In this document: in pieces, positions 33,379 to 43,819 of the stretch
How positions within the stretch are numbered: position 1 is the stretch's first letter
Layout: each line of letters starts with the position of its first letter
Source: Zarea fungicola
Lineage: Eukaryota > Ascomycota > Sordariomycetes > Hypocreales > Cordycipitaceae
NCBI GenBank assembly: GCA_900169235.1
Contig: FWCC01000256.1
Span: 186,001-250,000, forward strand
Direction of reading: 5' to 3'
Length of the DNA stretch: 64,000 nt
Translations under genes and position numbers: made by a program
Notes under the pieces: generated by a model
What the model saw: only the letters and a program-made list of their open reading frames with translations
What the model was told of the DNA's origin: nothing
Database searches by the model: none

Positions 33379-33415
33379 CCGGAGGTGGGTATGACCGTAG
33401 GGGGGTGGTGGGCGT
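33379..33415 (-). repeat. Right terminal inverted repeat
   Basis: 37 nt, perfect inverted copy of the left end. The flanking TA is at 33416-33417. Confidence 0.95.
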
Positions 33416-35637
33416 TAGTTATTGACTATCAACAAGCTTCGTCCTGAATGTGCATCTTTCAGATCCATCAAACACAGAGTAGTACTCTGACGACTCCTCA
33501 TACCCTAGGACATGGCTAGAGTCGGTTAAGTTACACAACTGGATGGAGAACATCCATTGATATGTACAGTTTGCACACATCCTCCCCCCCAAAAATATGT
33601 GCCATTTATCGAGCAGATACCAACATGGGTTCCCGGGCATTCCGCAGGAACGATTTATCTAGCCTTGACAATTCTTCCGGGAGCGGCTTGGGGTACTTTT
33701 AGTCTCCTAGACATGCAGAGACACGATGATGTCGAGGATAGTACTATTGTACGTACTCAACTAAATTACCCAAAAAACCAAGATAGGTCAATTTTCAGGC
33801 TCTTTTTTTTTTCCTTTGGGTGTATGGCTGTGTAAAGTGCTGCAGACACAAAACGCTTCTGCCAGCTAGCAATCGAATTGGCTTGTGTTTGAATTTAAAG
33901 GAACCATGTAAATTAGTCTACAATGCTCTCGCTAACTAGCCCAATCACCGCTATTCCATGGTTTGGCAAAAGTAAAAGAATACTGATGATAACAATAATA
34001 CGCTCAACAGCACCGGCCGCTGTAAGTGGGCCAAGGCTTGTCGGCTCTACCGGCCAGACCTCAACTGGCGTTTCTAAATGTGGGCGTCGCCTTAAGAGGA
34101 GCTGCAGATTTCCATCAGCACTAACTAGTTTAGGCCCTTGAAGAACGGGATTCGGTAGCAAATTGTCCATTCGTTGAAAAACATGTACAAACAAACCCCG
34201 CACATGAATGCAGATAGGTGCGTCAGCATGAGGTTGCTTTCATGCATGGGACAGTCCTTTTATCTGAAATCAATAGAGTGAAAGTGGGCTTGGTGCCGCT
34301 TCAAGACTCTTTAAACGAACAGCGTTTTAAGAAAAAAAAAATGCGGTCGCTTTTCTATGAAAACTTGAATAGAAATGAAATTCAGACCAAAAACGCCACA
34401 GGAAGCGGATGGTGAGCGGATAGTGATCGCCGTCATCGTGCCACTGACTTGCAGTAACTAGTACCTAGTTGATAATGGGCTGTCCTCTCTGAAAGAAGGC
34501 GTCTTTGGGGTTGCGCAGATCATTGTCAATCCCCAGATATGATCGAGCGGCCAAGGTAAGGGTACAGAGTCGATATTGGTGAACCGAAGCTACGGATATT
34601 AAATGCCTACCCACAATCGCGGGATGTGCTATACTAATACAATAATGCAACTGCAGCAGCGTAATTTGAGAACGAACCACAGACTTTAAAAGGTACATGT
34701 GCATGCGCACGTACTCTGTAGTTGCGAACGAAATGGAACCCGAGTAGGACCTTCAATGTAACCCAAGCGTGTACATAGCTGGAGCCAATCTGCGGGCCTA
34801 TGGCGGTGACAAATAAAATAAAGATGGGCATTAATGTCTAGCCTTGGAAAAATCACCGGCTTATTTTGGTTTACGGTTGATAGGGCGGCGAGAGAGACAA
34901 GGTATGTAAGCTTGATGACGCTCTGGCCTGTACTTGTTGTGATGAGGAGCATCTCCCCTCGCTCTAGCAAGAAAGGGATACCGTAGTGTTGCATTCTACA
35001 TTTGAATGGTCAGTTTCTAGCTGCATGAGAGTAGTTCAAATACGGATGTTTCTAACCCCCTGGCTGAATACATATTGTAGCATTTTCTACTTCTCACGAT
35101 GCTATTCGCTGAATGGCCATCTGCTTAGAACGTGGGCTTTCCTTGGAGGCACAACCGCTCCTCGCCAGCCTTCCACCTGATCAATTTTAAACTTCAATCC
35201 CGAGTCAAAATTTCTTCTCTTCACCATCCCGTTGTACTCTTTAGGGATTTTTAAAAAGTAGCCATTGCCCGCGTTTGAGTTTGTCGATCAGATAGATAAA
35301 GATCTACCGCGAGCCAAGGCTTCAAGCGTTTCCACGTCTGGCAGCAACACTCACTGCGCCGCAGGAATACCTATGCTGCCAAGAAATTAATGAGACCGGA
35401 ACATATTGCAGGGCCTCAAGCTTGCGGCATGGTTGCATTATAACCAGTCATCCATACACTGAAGCAAGACTGGTTTAATAAGACAACGGTGTCACCAGCC
35501 AGCCGCCCGCCACGCCCATCCTACGATTTCCGCATTCCAAGACAAGACAGGTTTCAGAGCAAGTCTTGAACTATTGCCTTACGACGGCCCTTTCTTTCTT
35601 CCCCGCCCTTTTGTGCTCTTCTCCTTCTCTTCAAAAT
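33416..35637. other. Gene-poor stretch right of the transposon
   Basis: No intact gene. On the minus strand, 33913-34203 and several short frames up to 34994 have protein-like, partly hydrophobic composition, but no consistent exon chain could be built; see findings. The last 100 nt form the promoter of the MFS gene. Confidence 0.45.
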
Positions 35638-37113
35638 ATGTCCATGGACAGCATGGGGGCCACAGATGACGAAGGTTCGCAGCTCGGCGGCTCTAGCCAG
35701 GCGCCGCTGCTAAAAAACGACGCTGAGCTCAGGCGCATTTACCGCAGTATTGATTTGGCTGTTCTCCCGCTCATGTTCATGTGCTATTTTCTCGAGTTTC
35801 TTGATAAAGTCCTCATCAGCTACGCCAACGTCATGGGCTTCCAAAAAGACCTGCATTTAAAGCCGGGCGACTACCAGTGGCTCGCAACGGCCTTGTACGT
35901 GGGCATGGCCGCCGCACAGCTCCCCCAAGGCGCCTTGATGCAGAGGTTCCCCGTCACAAAAGTCCTTGGAATCAACGTGTTTCTCTGGGGTGTCATGGTG
36001 TGCTGCATGGCCGCCACGCGCAACTTTGCTGGTGTAGTCGTGCTGCGTTTTCTCTTGGGCGTCCTTGAGGCCGTTGTCGCGCCGGCACTGATAATGGTGA
36101 CATCGCAGTGGTACACCAAGCAGCTGGCCGTGCCGCGCATGGGGTTTTGGTACACGGGCATCGGGTTTGGCCAGATTGCTGGAGGATTGATCTCATGGGG
36201 CGCGCAGCATGCTAAGAGCAGTTCATTTCAAAGCTGGCGAGTCATGTTTGCTGTCGCCGGCATCGTCAATGTCATTGTTGGCGTGTTGGTCTATTTTTGC
36301 CTGCCTCAGGACCTCGCTTCGGCCACGTTCCTCACCGAGACGGAAAAAGAGATTGTTCGGGAGAGTTTAATGGTTGACCAAGCGGGCAACGGTAAGAAAG
36401 TTTTTCGGTCGTCCGGGATCCGAGAGGCCTTGGTAGATGTTCAAGTGTGGCTTTTTTTTCTCTTTACACTGTGCACTGTTACGCCATCCGGCTTCATCAC
36501 AACCTTTTCGGCCACAGTCATCAGCAGCTTCAAGTTTACACCAAAGCAGACGGCGCTACTCAACATGCCCTCGGGAGCCGTGACCATTTTCGGGACAACG
36601 GCCAGTACACTGGCCATTCTATACGACTTTCCGCGGTGGCTCGGCATCGTCCTGCTGCTGATCCCCAGCATGCTTGGCGCGGGACTCATGTCCTTTGCCA
36701 AGTCGCGAGCCGCGGCGCTGACAGGTGTGTACCTCGTCAACTTTGACATTGCGCCGCTCGTTCTGGTATTTAGCATGATTGGTGCAAATGTACAAGGCTA
36801 CACGAAGAAAGTGGTTGTGACGGGGCTTGTTTCGTTTGCGAATGCGTGCGCATGCATCATTGGCCCGCAGACATTTCGGCCGCAGGATGCACCAGAATAC
36901 ATACCCGCAAAAATCGTCGTATTTTGCGTTACTGGTTCGGGAATTGTCGTTGCAGTTCTTTTGCGGATTTTGTACGGTGTCCGGAATAGACGGACGGCGA
37001 CGGCAAGGACGGCAGCAATTGAGGCGGTTCTGCGGGGCGAAGTGCAGGCCGCGGAAGTGTTGGGTGAGGATTCGACGGATATGACGAATACCAAGTTTGT
37101 TTATTTGTACTAA
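35638..37113 (+). CDS. MFS transporter, anion:cation symporter (Dal5/TNA1-like) family
   Basis: A single exon of 491 residues with about 12 membrane segments beginning near residue 40 (LAVLPLMFMCYFLEFLDKVLISYANV). FLEFLDKVLISYANVMGF, the inter-helix region after TM2-3 (LPQGALMQRFPVTKVLG), RFLLGVLEAVVAPALIMVTSQWYTK and the cytoplasmic loop between TM6 and TM7 match fungal ACS carriers related to allantoate and nicotinate permeases. These import small organic anions. The start at 35638 is the first ATG; the frame is open upstream without one. There are no introns, unlike the second ACS-type carrier at 52600-54247. Substrate unknown; it could supply a compound to the neighbouring enzymes. Confidence 0.9.
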   Translation: MSMDSMGATDDEGSQLGGSSQAPLLKNDAELRRIYRSIDLAVLPLMFMCYFLEFLDKVLISYANVMGFQKDLHLKPGDYQWLATALYVGMAAAQLPQGALMQRFPVTKVLGINVFLWGVMVCCMAATRNFAGVVVLRFLLGVLEAVVAPALIMVTSQWYTKQLAVPRMGFWYTGIGFGQIAGGLISWGAQHAKSSSFQSWRVMFAVAGIVNVIVGVLVYFCLPQDLASATFLTETEKEIVRESLMVDQAGNGKKVFRSSGIREALVDVQVWLFFLFTLCTVTPSGFITTFSATVISSFKFTPKQTALLNMPSGAVTIFGTTASTLAILYDFPRWLGIVLLLIPSMLGAGLMSFAKSRAAALTGVYLVNFDIAPLVLVFSMIGANVQGYTKKVVVTGLVSFANACACIIGPQTFRPQDAPEYIPAKIVVFCVTGSGIVVAVLLRILYGVRNRRTATARTAAIEAVLRGEVQAAEVLGEDSTDMTNTKFVYLY

Positions 37114-39715
37114 GTTGAATGAGATATACTTATGACACATAGAGCTGTATTTGAGGCAGCAGTTGCATAGTGGGTGGCGCATATGATGCAACAGGATGGT
37201 TGTGCACCCCAATCTCGTGCGAGCTGGCAAACGAGCGCCCAAATGTTGCCTTTCCCTCAAACCATGTTATGACGGCATGGATTGATCTTCATAAAAATGA
37301 AAATGACCGCAGGCGGGCAATCCGGGATAGGGCGATGATCATACTATGCAAAGGACACTATTATGAAGATTCATCTTCATGAGGTGCTTGCCTGATAAAC
37401 AACAGTGACCCCATCGCGGCCAGCGTGGTACTCTCTTCTGTGGCCACATTGCTCTTCCACACCCATAGAGTTGCATTAGAAGGTTCTTGTGCTCTCCCCT
37501 TCCTGCGTAGCCTCTACGCCTCAATAGATCACTCATGAGACCCTGCTGCCGAAGCAGTGTGACGTATTGGTTGTTGGGGTCAACGGCCGCCCTTTTCCCT
37601 TGAGAATCAATCGCCGTTATTCACAAGCGAACAGTCTCTAGGTAAGACCCCTGCCAGGGCCCCGAACTCTATTCAGCCTTATGGCTTCTATTTCTGGCCC
37701 ATTCTGGGTACGGTAGTTGGTTGGCTGTGGAGTAGTTTTCGAGCATCCCTGTCAAGAACTGGATGCATACCAGCAAGTTACTCGGCTGGTGCACCTTAGC
37801 TAGAGGTAGCAGGAGGCTTCCCATTGCGCCGGGTATTAATTTAACCAAATTTGTCAATTATTTGATTCAAGGATTAAATGTACAATTACGTAGCCGTGGC
37901 GCCCGGAAAGATTTTGCGACGGGCTGCCGAAATGTGAGGTTTACCGTGTGGAGCTCAATGTCGGTCCGCGGGCGTTAATTGACTAAATCGTATCAGGCCT
38001 TCCGTCACTGGCTGCTTCCAGAAATACCAAGTTCCCAACCAAGCGGCGGCAGGCGATGTGCAAGGGTATGCGCCAACAAGAGGCTGCCGTCGATCCGCCA
38101 CCCATCATCTTACATGAGGCAGGCTCTGGGGAACCCTGCGGTAATATAACGAAAACCCGTACTGCCGCGGAGCAGCAAATGCGCGGCGAGTGGATTCATA
38201 ATACTGAGTTGTGCGAAATGGTCAGGAATCTCACGTAGTGATATATGACGACAGCATCGACGCTCCTGTTCCTTGATGATTGACAGATTATTCATGGTAT
38301 GAGAGGAGCTCGTCGTTGTCAAACCCCGTTCCCATGCAGTGATGGTTTAACTAATCTGCATGGGCACCCAATATTCCAGCAACGGCCGGGTATGCAGGTC
38401 GCCGCCGAGCCATGGCGGCGGGCCTCGCTGTGCGCTATCCGACGCAAGCCACCACCATGGTACCACTATCCAAGACAAGTTAAATCAGGATTAAGAGGGG
38501 TTTCTACGCGAACCGCAGGGAGAAGAGACGGCCAGAAAGTCTCGAGCAAATGGTAACGTGTAACAAAACGCCCAGTTTAAGAAAAAATACTGCATTCAAA
38601 TTTGACTTGCGGAAGGTAGAGAGCTGCAGTTATCTCAAACGGTGCCACTGTGATTGGCATTTGCTGCACGCATAGCTACCAGCACAAATAATGTCTCACC
38701 AAGATCGGATATGTCGCGAAAAAACAAGCCTGGAACATGGAGTTAGTGTCCCCTCTCGGATCGTGCATCTCAGCTTCGTGCCATCGTCTGTCTGCTCTGT
38801 CCAGTCACAATTCAGCTTGCCTCTTTGCGACGGCTGCAGTCCAACACTAGACATGTGCCCAAGACAAGCCATTTGCCAGCCGTCATGAACGTGGGGGCGT
38901 ACGCACGAAGTTGTAAGAAAACTTGGGTTTGCCATTAAAAAAGAGAAGACAGTATCCGCGCCCCTACAAAAATAACGAGAAGCAATTTAACTCTTTCGTG
39001 GCCAGGTTTTGCCTGTACTGGGCGGGCTGGTCATGCCGGCGCATTTCGATACATGGGTGGCACAGGGAGCGATATCCGAATGGCCAGGCTGCAATTCGTG
39101 CTGGCCAATCTCCTACAAGATAATCAACTCGGGTCCTTTTGCCACGCCTCAGCTACAAAGAACGAACTAGTTACCTAGTTTGTAACTGCACTATGTAGCC
39201 AAGGACCAAGAATGCACCGGCGAAAGCCCACTTATCTTATAAACCCAGACGGTGTGTTGCGACGCGCCCAGCCCAGCTCAGGTTGCGCGGACCACCAAGT
39301 TTGGACACAAGTTAAACTAGAAGACTGCGGCGGCGACGCCTGCTGGGGGAGGAGGTACTTTAGCACGCCCGATTGCAGGACCCTCTCGCCATGTCGTGGG
39401 AATCGCCGACAAACTATAGGCAAGAGTCGGCTTCACATTCTTAAATATTTTGTTTCCGGTACTTAACGTTGGACAGATATTCCAAAAAAAATATAAAATC
39501 AAACCGCGCAATTCCAAGACTACACAAGTTCAGCAAACAAGACTGCAATACTGTCTCCGCCTCCTCGTCAGCCCCGAACCACTGCAGGTACATTGACACA
39601 GCTGCTGTATAATAAAGTGAACAATCAATACTATTGAGCCGGCTTGAGGACTTTACTACATTCAAAGAAATCTGTATCCCCTCGCCGTACCGAATTTGTT
39701 CTACCTACAGTCCAC
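37114..39715. other. Gene-free stretch
   Basis: 2.6 kb without a supported gene, RNA or obvious repeat. Open frames here are short and without motifs. Confidence 0.5.
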
Positions 39716-40765
39716 ATGCCTTCCAAAGTCACCATGCCTATTGAGGCTCCGGCACTCGTCGTCGTTACGGGCGCCAATGGCTTCATCGCTCAGCACTGTA
39801 TTGCTGCGTTGCTGAGGCAAGGCTACCGTGTCGTCGGCACTGTTCGCTCAGAATCCAAAATTGAGGGCGTAAAGCGTGTCCATGGCTCGCATCCTAAGCT
39901 GTCCGTCGTCACTGTGGCTGATATCACAAACCCCGACGAGTACCTCGCCGTGCTGGCATCTCTTTCACCAGCCGCCGTCTTGCATCTTGCCGCGCCGTTT
40001 CACTACAATGCAACAAATTTCGAAAAGGAGATGATGGTGCCTGCCGTTCAAGGCTCTACGGCGATCCTGGAGGCATGCGCCCGCATTAAATCAGTGGAGC
40101 GAGTCGTGCAGACAAACAGCTTCGCCTGCATATACGACGCTGCCGCCGGACTGCAGCCCGGAAAGACGTATACCGCAAAGGACTGGAGCCCGTTGACGTA
40201 CCAGGACGGCGTCGAGGCACCCAATGCGCCTACTGCATACCGCGCGAGCAAGACGGCCGCCGAGCGCGCGGCGTGGATATTCATGGAGGAGAACGCTGTG
40301 GGTTTTGACCTTGTCAGCCTCTGCCCGACCATGGTTTTTGGTCCGTTTCTACCCGCGGCCCGGCCAGAGGCCATCTCGGGCGTCAACACAAGCAACCAGA
40401 TGGTCTGGGCGGTGGTTAGCCCCGGACGCGATGCTGCGATCCCTCCCACAAAAGGTCCTTGCTGGGTTGATGTGCGCGACGTGGCCCATGCCCATGTGAG
40501 GGCATTGGTGGTACCCGAGGCGAGCGGCGGACGCTTTCTTTTGACGCAAGGCGTGTACTGCAACCAGGAGCTTGCTGATGTGGCCAGGCAGACGACTTCC
40601 AAGTACGGTAGCAGAATTCCCATCGGAGAGCCAGGGAAGCGCGAAGCCGATACACATTATGGTGTCGACTCGACGGACACAGAGAAGGTGCTTGGTATGT
40701 CGTGGAGGAGCTTGGGCGAGTGTCTTAGCGACCTGGTGCCGCAATTGTTTGAGATTGAGCAGTAG
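39716..40765 (+). CDS. Extended SDR: NAD(P)-dependent epimerase/reductase (Gre2/dihydroflavonol-reductase-like)
   Basis: A single exon of 349 residues. The nucleotide-binding motif TGANGFIA (residues 18-25) follows the strand ALVVV. The active site is YRASK (Tyr175, Lys179). The DVRDVAHAHVRAL segment near residue 260 is characteristic of the dihydroflavonol-4-reductase/Gre2 ketoreductase branch of extended SDRs. It likely reduces a ketone or aldehyde with NADPH in the cytosol. A second in-frame ATG at 39734 is an alternative start and would shorten the protein by six residues without touching the fold. Placed between an MFS carrier and a TAP-like hydrolase. Confidence 0.9.
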   Translation: MPSKVTMPIEAPALVVVTGANGFIAQHCIAALLRQGYRVVGTVRSESKIEGVKRVHGSHPKLSVVTVADITNPDEYLAVLASLSPAAVLHLAAPFHYNATNFEKEMMVPAVQGSTAILEACARIKSVERVVQTNSFACIYDAAAGLQPGKTYTAKDWSPLTYQDGVEAPNAPTAYRASKTAAERAAWIFMEENAVGFDLVSLCPTMVFGPFLPAARPEAISGVNTSNQMVWAVVSPGRDAAIPPTKGPCWVDVRDVAHAHVRALVVPEASGGRFLLTQGVYCNQELADVARQTTSKYGSRIPIGEPGKREADTHYGVDSTDTEKVLGMSWRSLGECLSDLVPQLFEIEQ

Positions 40766-41419
40766 TAGTAATTAGGCTGAATTGGGTGGTTTTATAGGCA
40801 TGTTATGGTTTATTTGAGCCAATGGGCGGAAATCTTTTCGAATTGCGAGACGATGAGATATATTAATTAGCTGCAGCACAGTACACGCATCGCGCGGCAT
40901 TTAGAACTTATAGCTCAACAAGAGGATTCCACCTATATATTCAGAAATTAAGGTTCATTCAAGATCATAAAGCATGAAGAAACTTCATAATAGTGATTTA
41001 TTATAAGTAAATCATGTTATGGTATATTACAGAAGCTGAGTCGTCGACCACTTCGGCACCAATACCACATACCAGCGTACCCGACTGTGCGTTGATACAT
41101 AGCAGTAAAAAGAATGGGAAAAAGATATTGTCCCAATTTGTGATAGTTGTAATAAAATTTCTTATTATATATATATATATATATATTAAAAAAAAGGCAT
41201 ATGTTTCGTGGCGGAAAGGACTGCGGATTGCTGGCTAACTCTGAGTACCGCAAGCCGAACAACAAACTGGTATTTTTATAGGCCAGGCTACAGGGAGCAG
41301 AACTGTCTCCATTACATCCTTTCATCATCACGAATCTAATCATCATCCCGCGCCGCTATTTTTCATCTTTCCTCATCAAAATAAGAAAATCCCCTTGTGT
41401 AAATGCGCCTCTCATTTTA
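40766..41419. other. Intergenic with a (TA)n microsatellite
   Basis: AT-rich spacer with a dinucleotide (TA)n run at about 41164-41187 followed by poly-A. Otherwise featureless. Confidence 0.6.
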
Positions 41420-43189
41420 ATGCTTTCCAAAGTAGGCGAATGCGACGCGATGGAGAAGCAATCATTGCCTGATACCTTGGGTACATCGCCAGCGATAACA
41501 ACTCATCGCTGCTCAAAGATGGCACCAAAGTGCCTCATCTCAATGGTTATTAGCTGCTCAATATATTTGTACTACTTGAATCCGTTTTTTTACCCAAACT
41601 CATCCCCACACAGCGAAAGCGCATCGGAACTGCGAACATATGTAGGCGAATCGCTGCGGTGGCATCCATGTGGTGACATCAACGGCGACGCTTTTGAGTG
41701 CAGCACCGTCTACGCGCCAATGGATCAGTTCAACAGCACGAACTCGGGCAACAAAACCTTTCAAATTCCTATTGTCCGCCTGCGCGGTAAAAGCGCCACC
41801 AAGAACCTGCTCGTCAATCCTGGCGGGCCGGGTGCAAGCGGCATCGCGTACGTCTACGGAGCTGGTGCTAGGCTCAAGGCATTGGTTGGGGAGGACTTCC
41901 ATCTCGTCGGCTTCGATCCCCGCGGCGTTAACTCTTCGCTACCCAAGGCTACGTGCTACGTCGATGAGGAGTCGGCAGAGAGGCTGGCACCGGGTCGGCG
42001 AACGGACCCCATTCGCGACAGCCCGTTTTTGTATGCATGGGCAAGCAACTTCGTGCGGGGCTGTGAGGAGAATTCTGGGGAGCACTTCAAGTATGTAAAC
42101 ACACCACAAACAGCGGCCGATATGAACAGCATCCTCGATGGCATCGGACAGGAAAAGATGATGTACTGGGGTATTAGCTACGGCTCTCTGCTTGGCCAGG
42201 TCTATGCCACACTCTTCCCAGAGCGCTCTGAGCGCATTGTACTTGACGCCGTGATGGATCAGTTTGACCAATTTCAAGACACCATGGATAAATCTCACTT
42301 TGTGGACAATGACATTGTCGTTGATGGCTTCTTTGATGAGTGCGTGCGTGCAGGCCGCGCCTGCCCATTGAGTGTGTTTGGCGGGACAAAGGCCAAGCTG
42401 CGAGAGAATATCACCGATGTCATAAACTCTCTTCGAAGCAGGCCAGCGAGTGTATACATCAACGGTTCCGTCTATGGCGTTGTCGATGATTACGACGCAT
42501 GGATTAACGGCATCTTCTCGGAGCTATATGCCCCAGCCCGTTGGCCGGCACTTGCAAGTCGACTCGCAGATCTGCAAACTGGAAATGTGACTTCCGTTTA
42601 TCTGGCATACGTTTACGGTAGCCCATCTGACGGGATACCAGTGCCAAATATTGCTGTCATGATGAACGATGGCAGGTCGGGCCCCAAATACTGGCCGCAG
42701 AGTCGATTCAGCCTCTTGGAAAAGCTGCTTCCGTTCTTTGACAAATATCGCTTCGCCATCAGTGATATGGTCAATTACTATATTAAGCAAAAATGGCCAA
42801 TTCCAAAGACCCACTCTTATATACCCAAGAAAAGGGTCGAGATGGCACATCCGTTGCTGCTGTTGTCGACGACGCACGATCCTGTATGCCCTTATGCTAC
42901 CGCACAAGAGGCGCAAAGGGTGTTTGCCGGGTCACGTCTCGTGTCTATTCAGGCTTACGGCCATTCCTCGCTTGCGAGACCATCGTTGTGTGCGGCGAAA
43001 TATCTGCGAAAATATTTGGCTGATGGAAGTTTGCCAGAGAAGAATGTCAACTGTGAGAGCGACGGTCCATATTTCCCGAGCAAAGACGGTGCCGAGTCTA
43101 CTGAAAATGGTAGGCCGTACACAGAAGAGGAGCACAGTATTAGAAATGCTCAGAGAGCCCTTGCGGAAGATTTTGGCAGCTTTCTATAA
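41420..43189 (+). CDS. Alpha/beta hydrolase, TAP-like (tripeptidyl aminopeptidase family), membrane-anchored
   Basis: A single exon of 589 residues. A hydrophobic segment at about residues 38-55 (LISMVISCSIYLYYLNPFF) suggests a type II membrane anchor or uncleaved signal. The catalytic body shows the oxyanion strand LLVNPGGPGASG, FDPRGVNSS, the nucleophile GISYGS (Ser253) and the C-terminal TAP-like domain with Asp487 (THDPVCP) and His515 (YGHSSL). These features match S33-type proline/tripeptidyl aminopeptidases of actinomycetes and fungi. Several NST, NKT, NIT, NGS and NVT sequons agree with an extracytoplasmic chain. It may trim peptides; fungal relatives also hydrolyse small esters or amides. 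Met34 is an alternative start just before the anchor. Confidence 0.88.
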   Translation: MLSKVGECDAMEKQSLPDTLGTSPAITTHRCSKMAPKCLISMVISCSIYLYYLNPFFYPNSSPHSESASELRTYVGESLRWHPCGDINGDAFECSTVYAPMDQFNSTNSGNKTFQIPIVRLRGKSATKNLLVNPGGPGASGIAYVYGAGARLKALVGEDFHLVGFDPRGVNSSLPKATCYVDEESAERLAPGRRTDPIRDSPFLYAWASNFVRGCEENSGEHFKYVNTPQTAADMNSILDGIGQEKMMYWGISYGSLLGQVYATLFPERSERIVLDAVMDQFDQFQDTMDKSHFVDNDIVVDGFFDECVRAGRACPLSVFGGTKAKLRENITDVINSLRSRPASVYINGSVYGVVDDYDAWINGIFSELYAPARWPALASRLADLQTGNVTSVYLAYVYGSPSDGIPVPNIAVMMNDGRSGPKYWPQSRFSLLEKLLPFFDKYRFAISDMVNYYIKQKWPIPKTHSYIPKKRVEMAHPLLLLSTTHDPVCPYATAQEAQRVFAGSRLVSIQAYGHSSLARPSLCAAKYLRKYLADGSLPEKNVNCESDGPYFPSKDGAESTENGRPYTEEEHSIRNAQRALAEDFGSFL

Positions 43190-43819
43190 CTGCGAGCGTC
43201 GCAATCTGTCAATATTAATTGTATAATTCGGTGAGGTTTTCATGCTAGTCCTTTGAGGCGGTACTCGACATTATCCATGTGCCTTGACTTGATGCCTCCA
43301 TCACTCGTTGGCATGATTGACTATAACTTAAAAACAGATTGCTAGTCTCGCTTTAAAGATGCGGCTTCATTAGAGAAAATCTACTGCCAATAACTGATGG
43401 GCATGTGCCGGTTTATTTATTTTTCGCAGACGACTCTCGAAAGTCTTGACATCATAATTCGAGCATGCTACTCAGGATTAGCCAGGAAGCCAGCAAGCCG
43501 CTAACTATGAATGGTCCGTAGACAAATCTATTTTCAGTCTAGCGTTCCCCCAAATCTCCATCGTAAGCCTAATAACTAACAAACCTCCCCTCCGCCAAGT
43601 CTTCCATCTTCTAACCCCGCTATATCCGGTACACTTGCCATGGTTTTACAAATCAGAACGTTCCTGAAGAAGGCTCATGTTCATCTCAGATTCTTTTAAA
43701 TTGACTTCAAGTGCCTCTTCCCTTTCTAACGAGTCCCTGAAGTATTTTGCGCCAGGCTCTCACAACAAATACTATTCCTCATTCAGCCCGTGCCAGACAT
43801 ACCCTACACAAGTATCACA
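43190..43819. other. Intergenic
   Basis: Between TAP-like hydrolase and SDR genes. Pyrimidine-rich near 43560-43610, as in fungal promoters. Nothing else seen. Confidence 0.5.

Larger units (their letters stand above)
31591..33415 (-). mobile_element. Pogo/Fot1-type DNA transposon, non-autonomous remnant
   Basis: An 1825-bp element bounded by perfect 37-bp terminal inverted repeats (31591-31627 and 33379-33415), each starting ACGCCCACCACC. TA dinucleotides lie directly outside both ends (31589-31590 and 33416-33417), matching the TA target duplication of Tc1/mariner/pogo elements. A damaged transposase gene fills the interior on the minus strand. Size, TIR length and transposase type agree with fungal Fot1/Pot2-like elements. 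The internal AT richness and the stop-creating substitutions point to repeat-induced point mutation. Confidence 0.92.
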
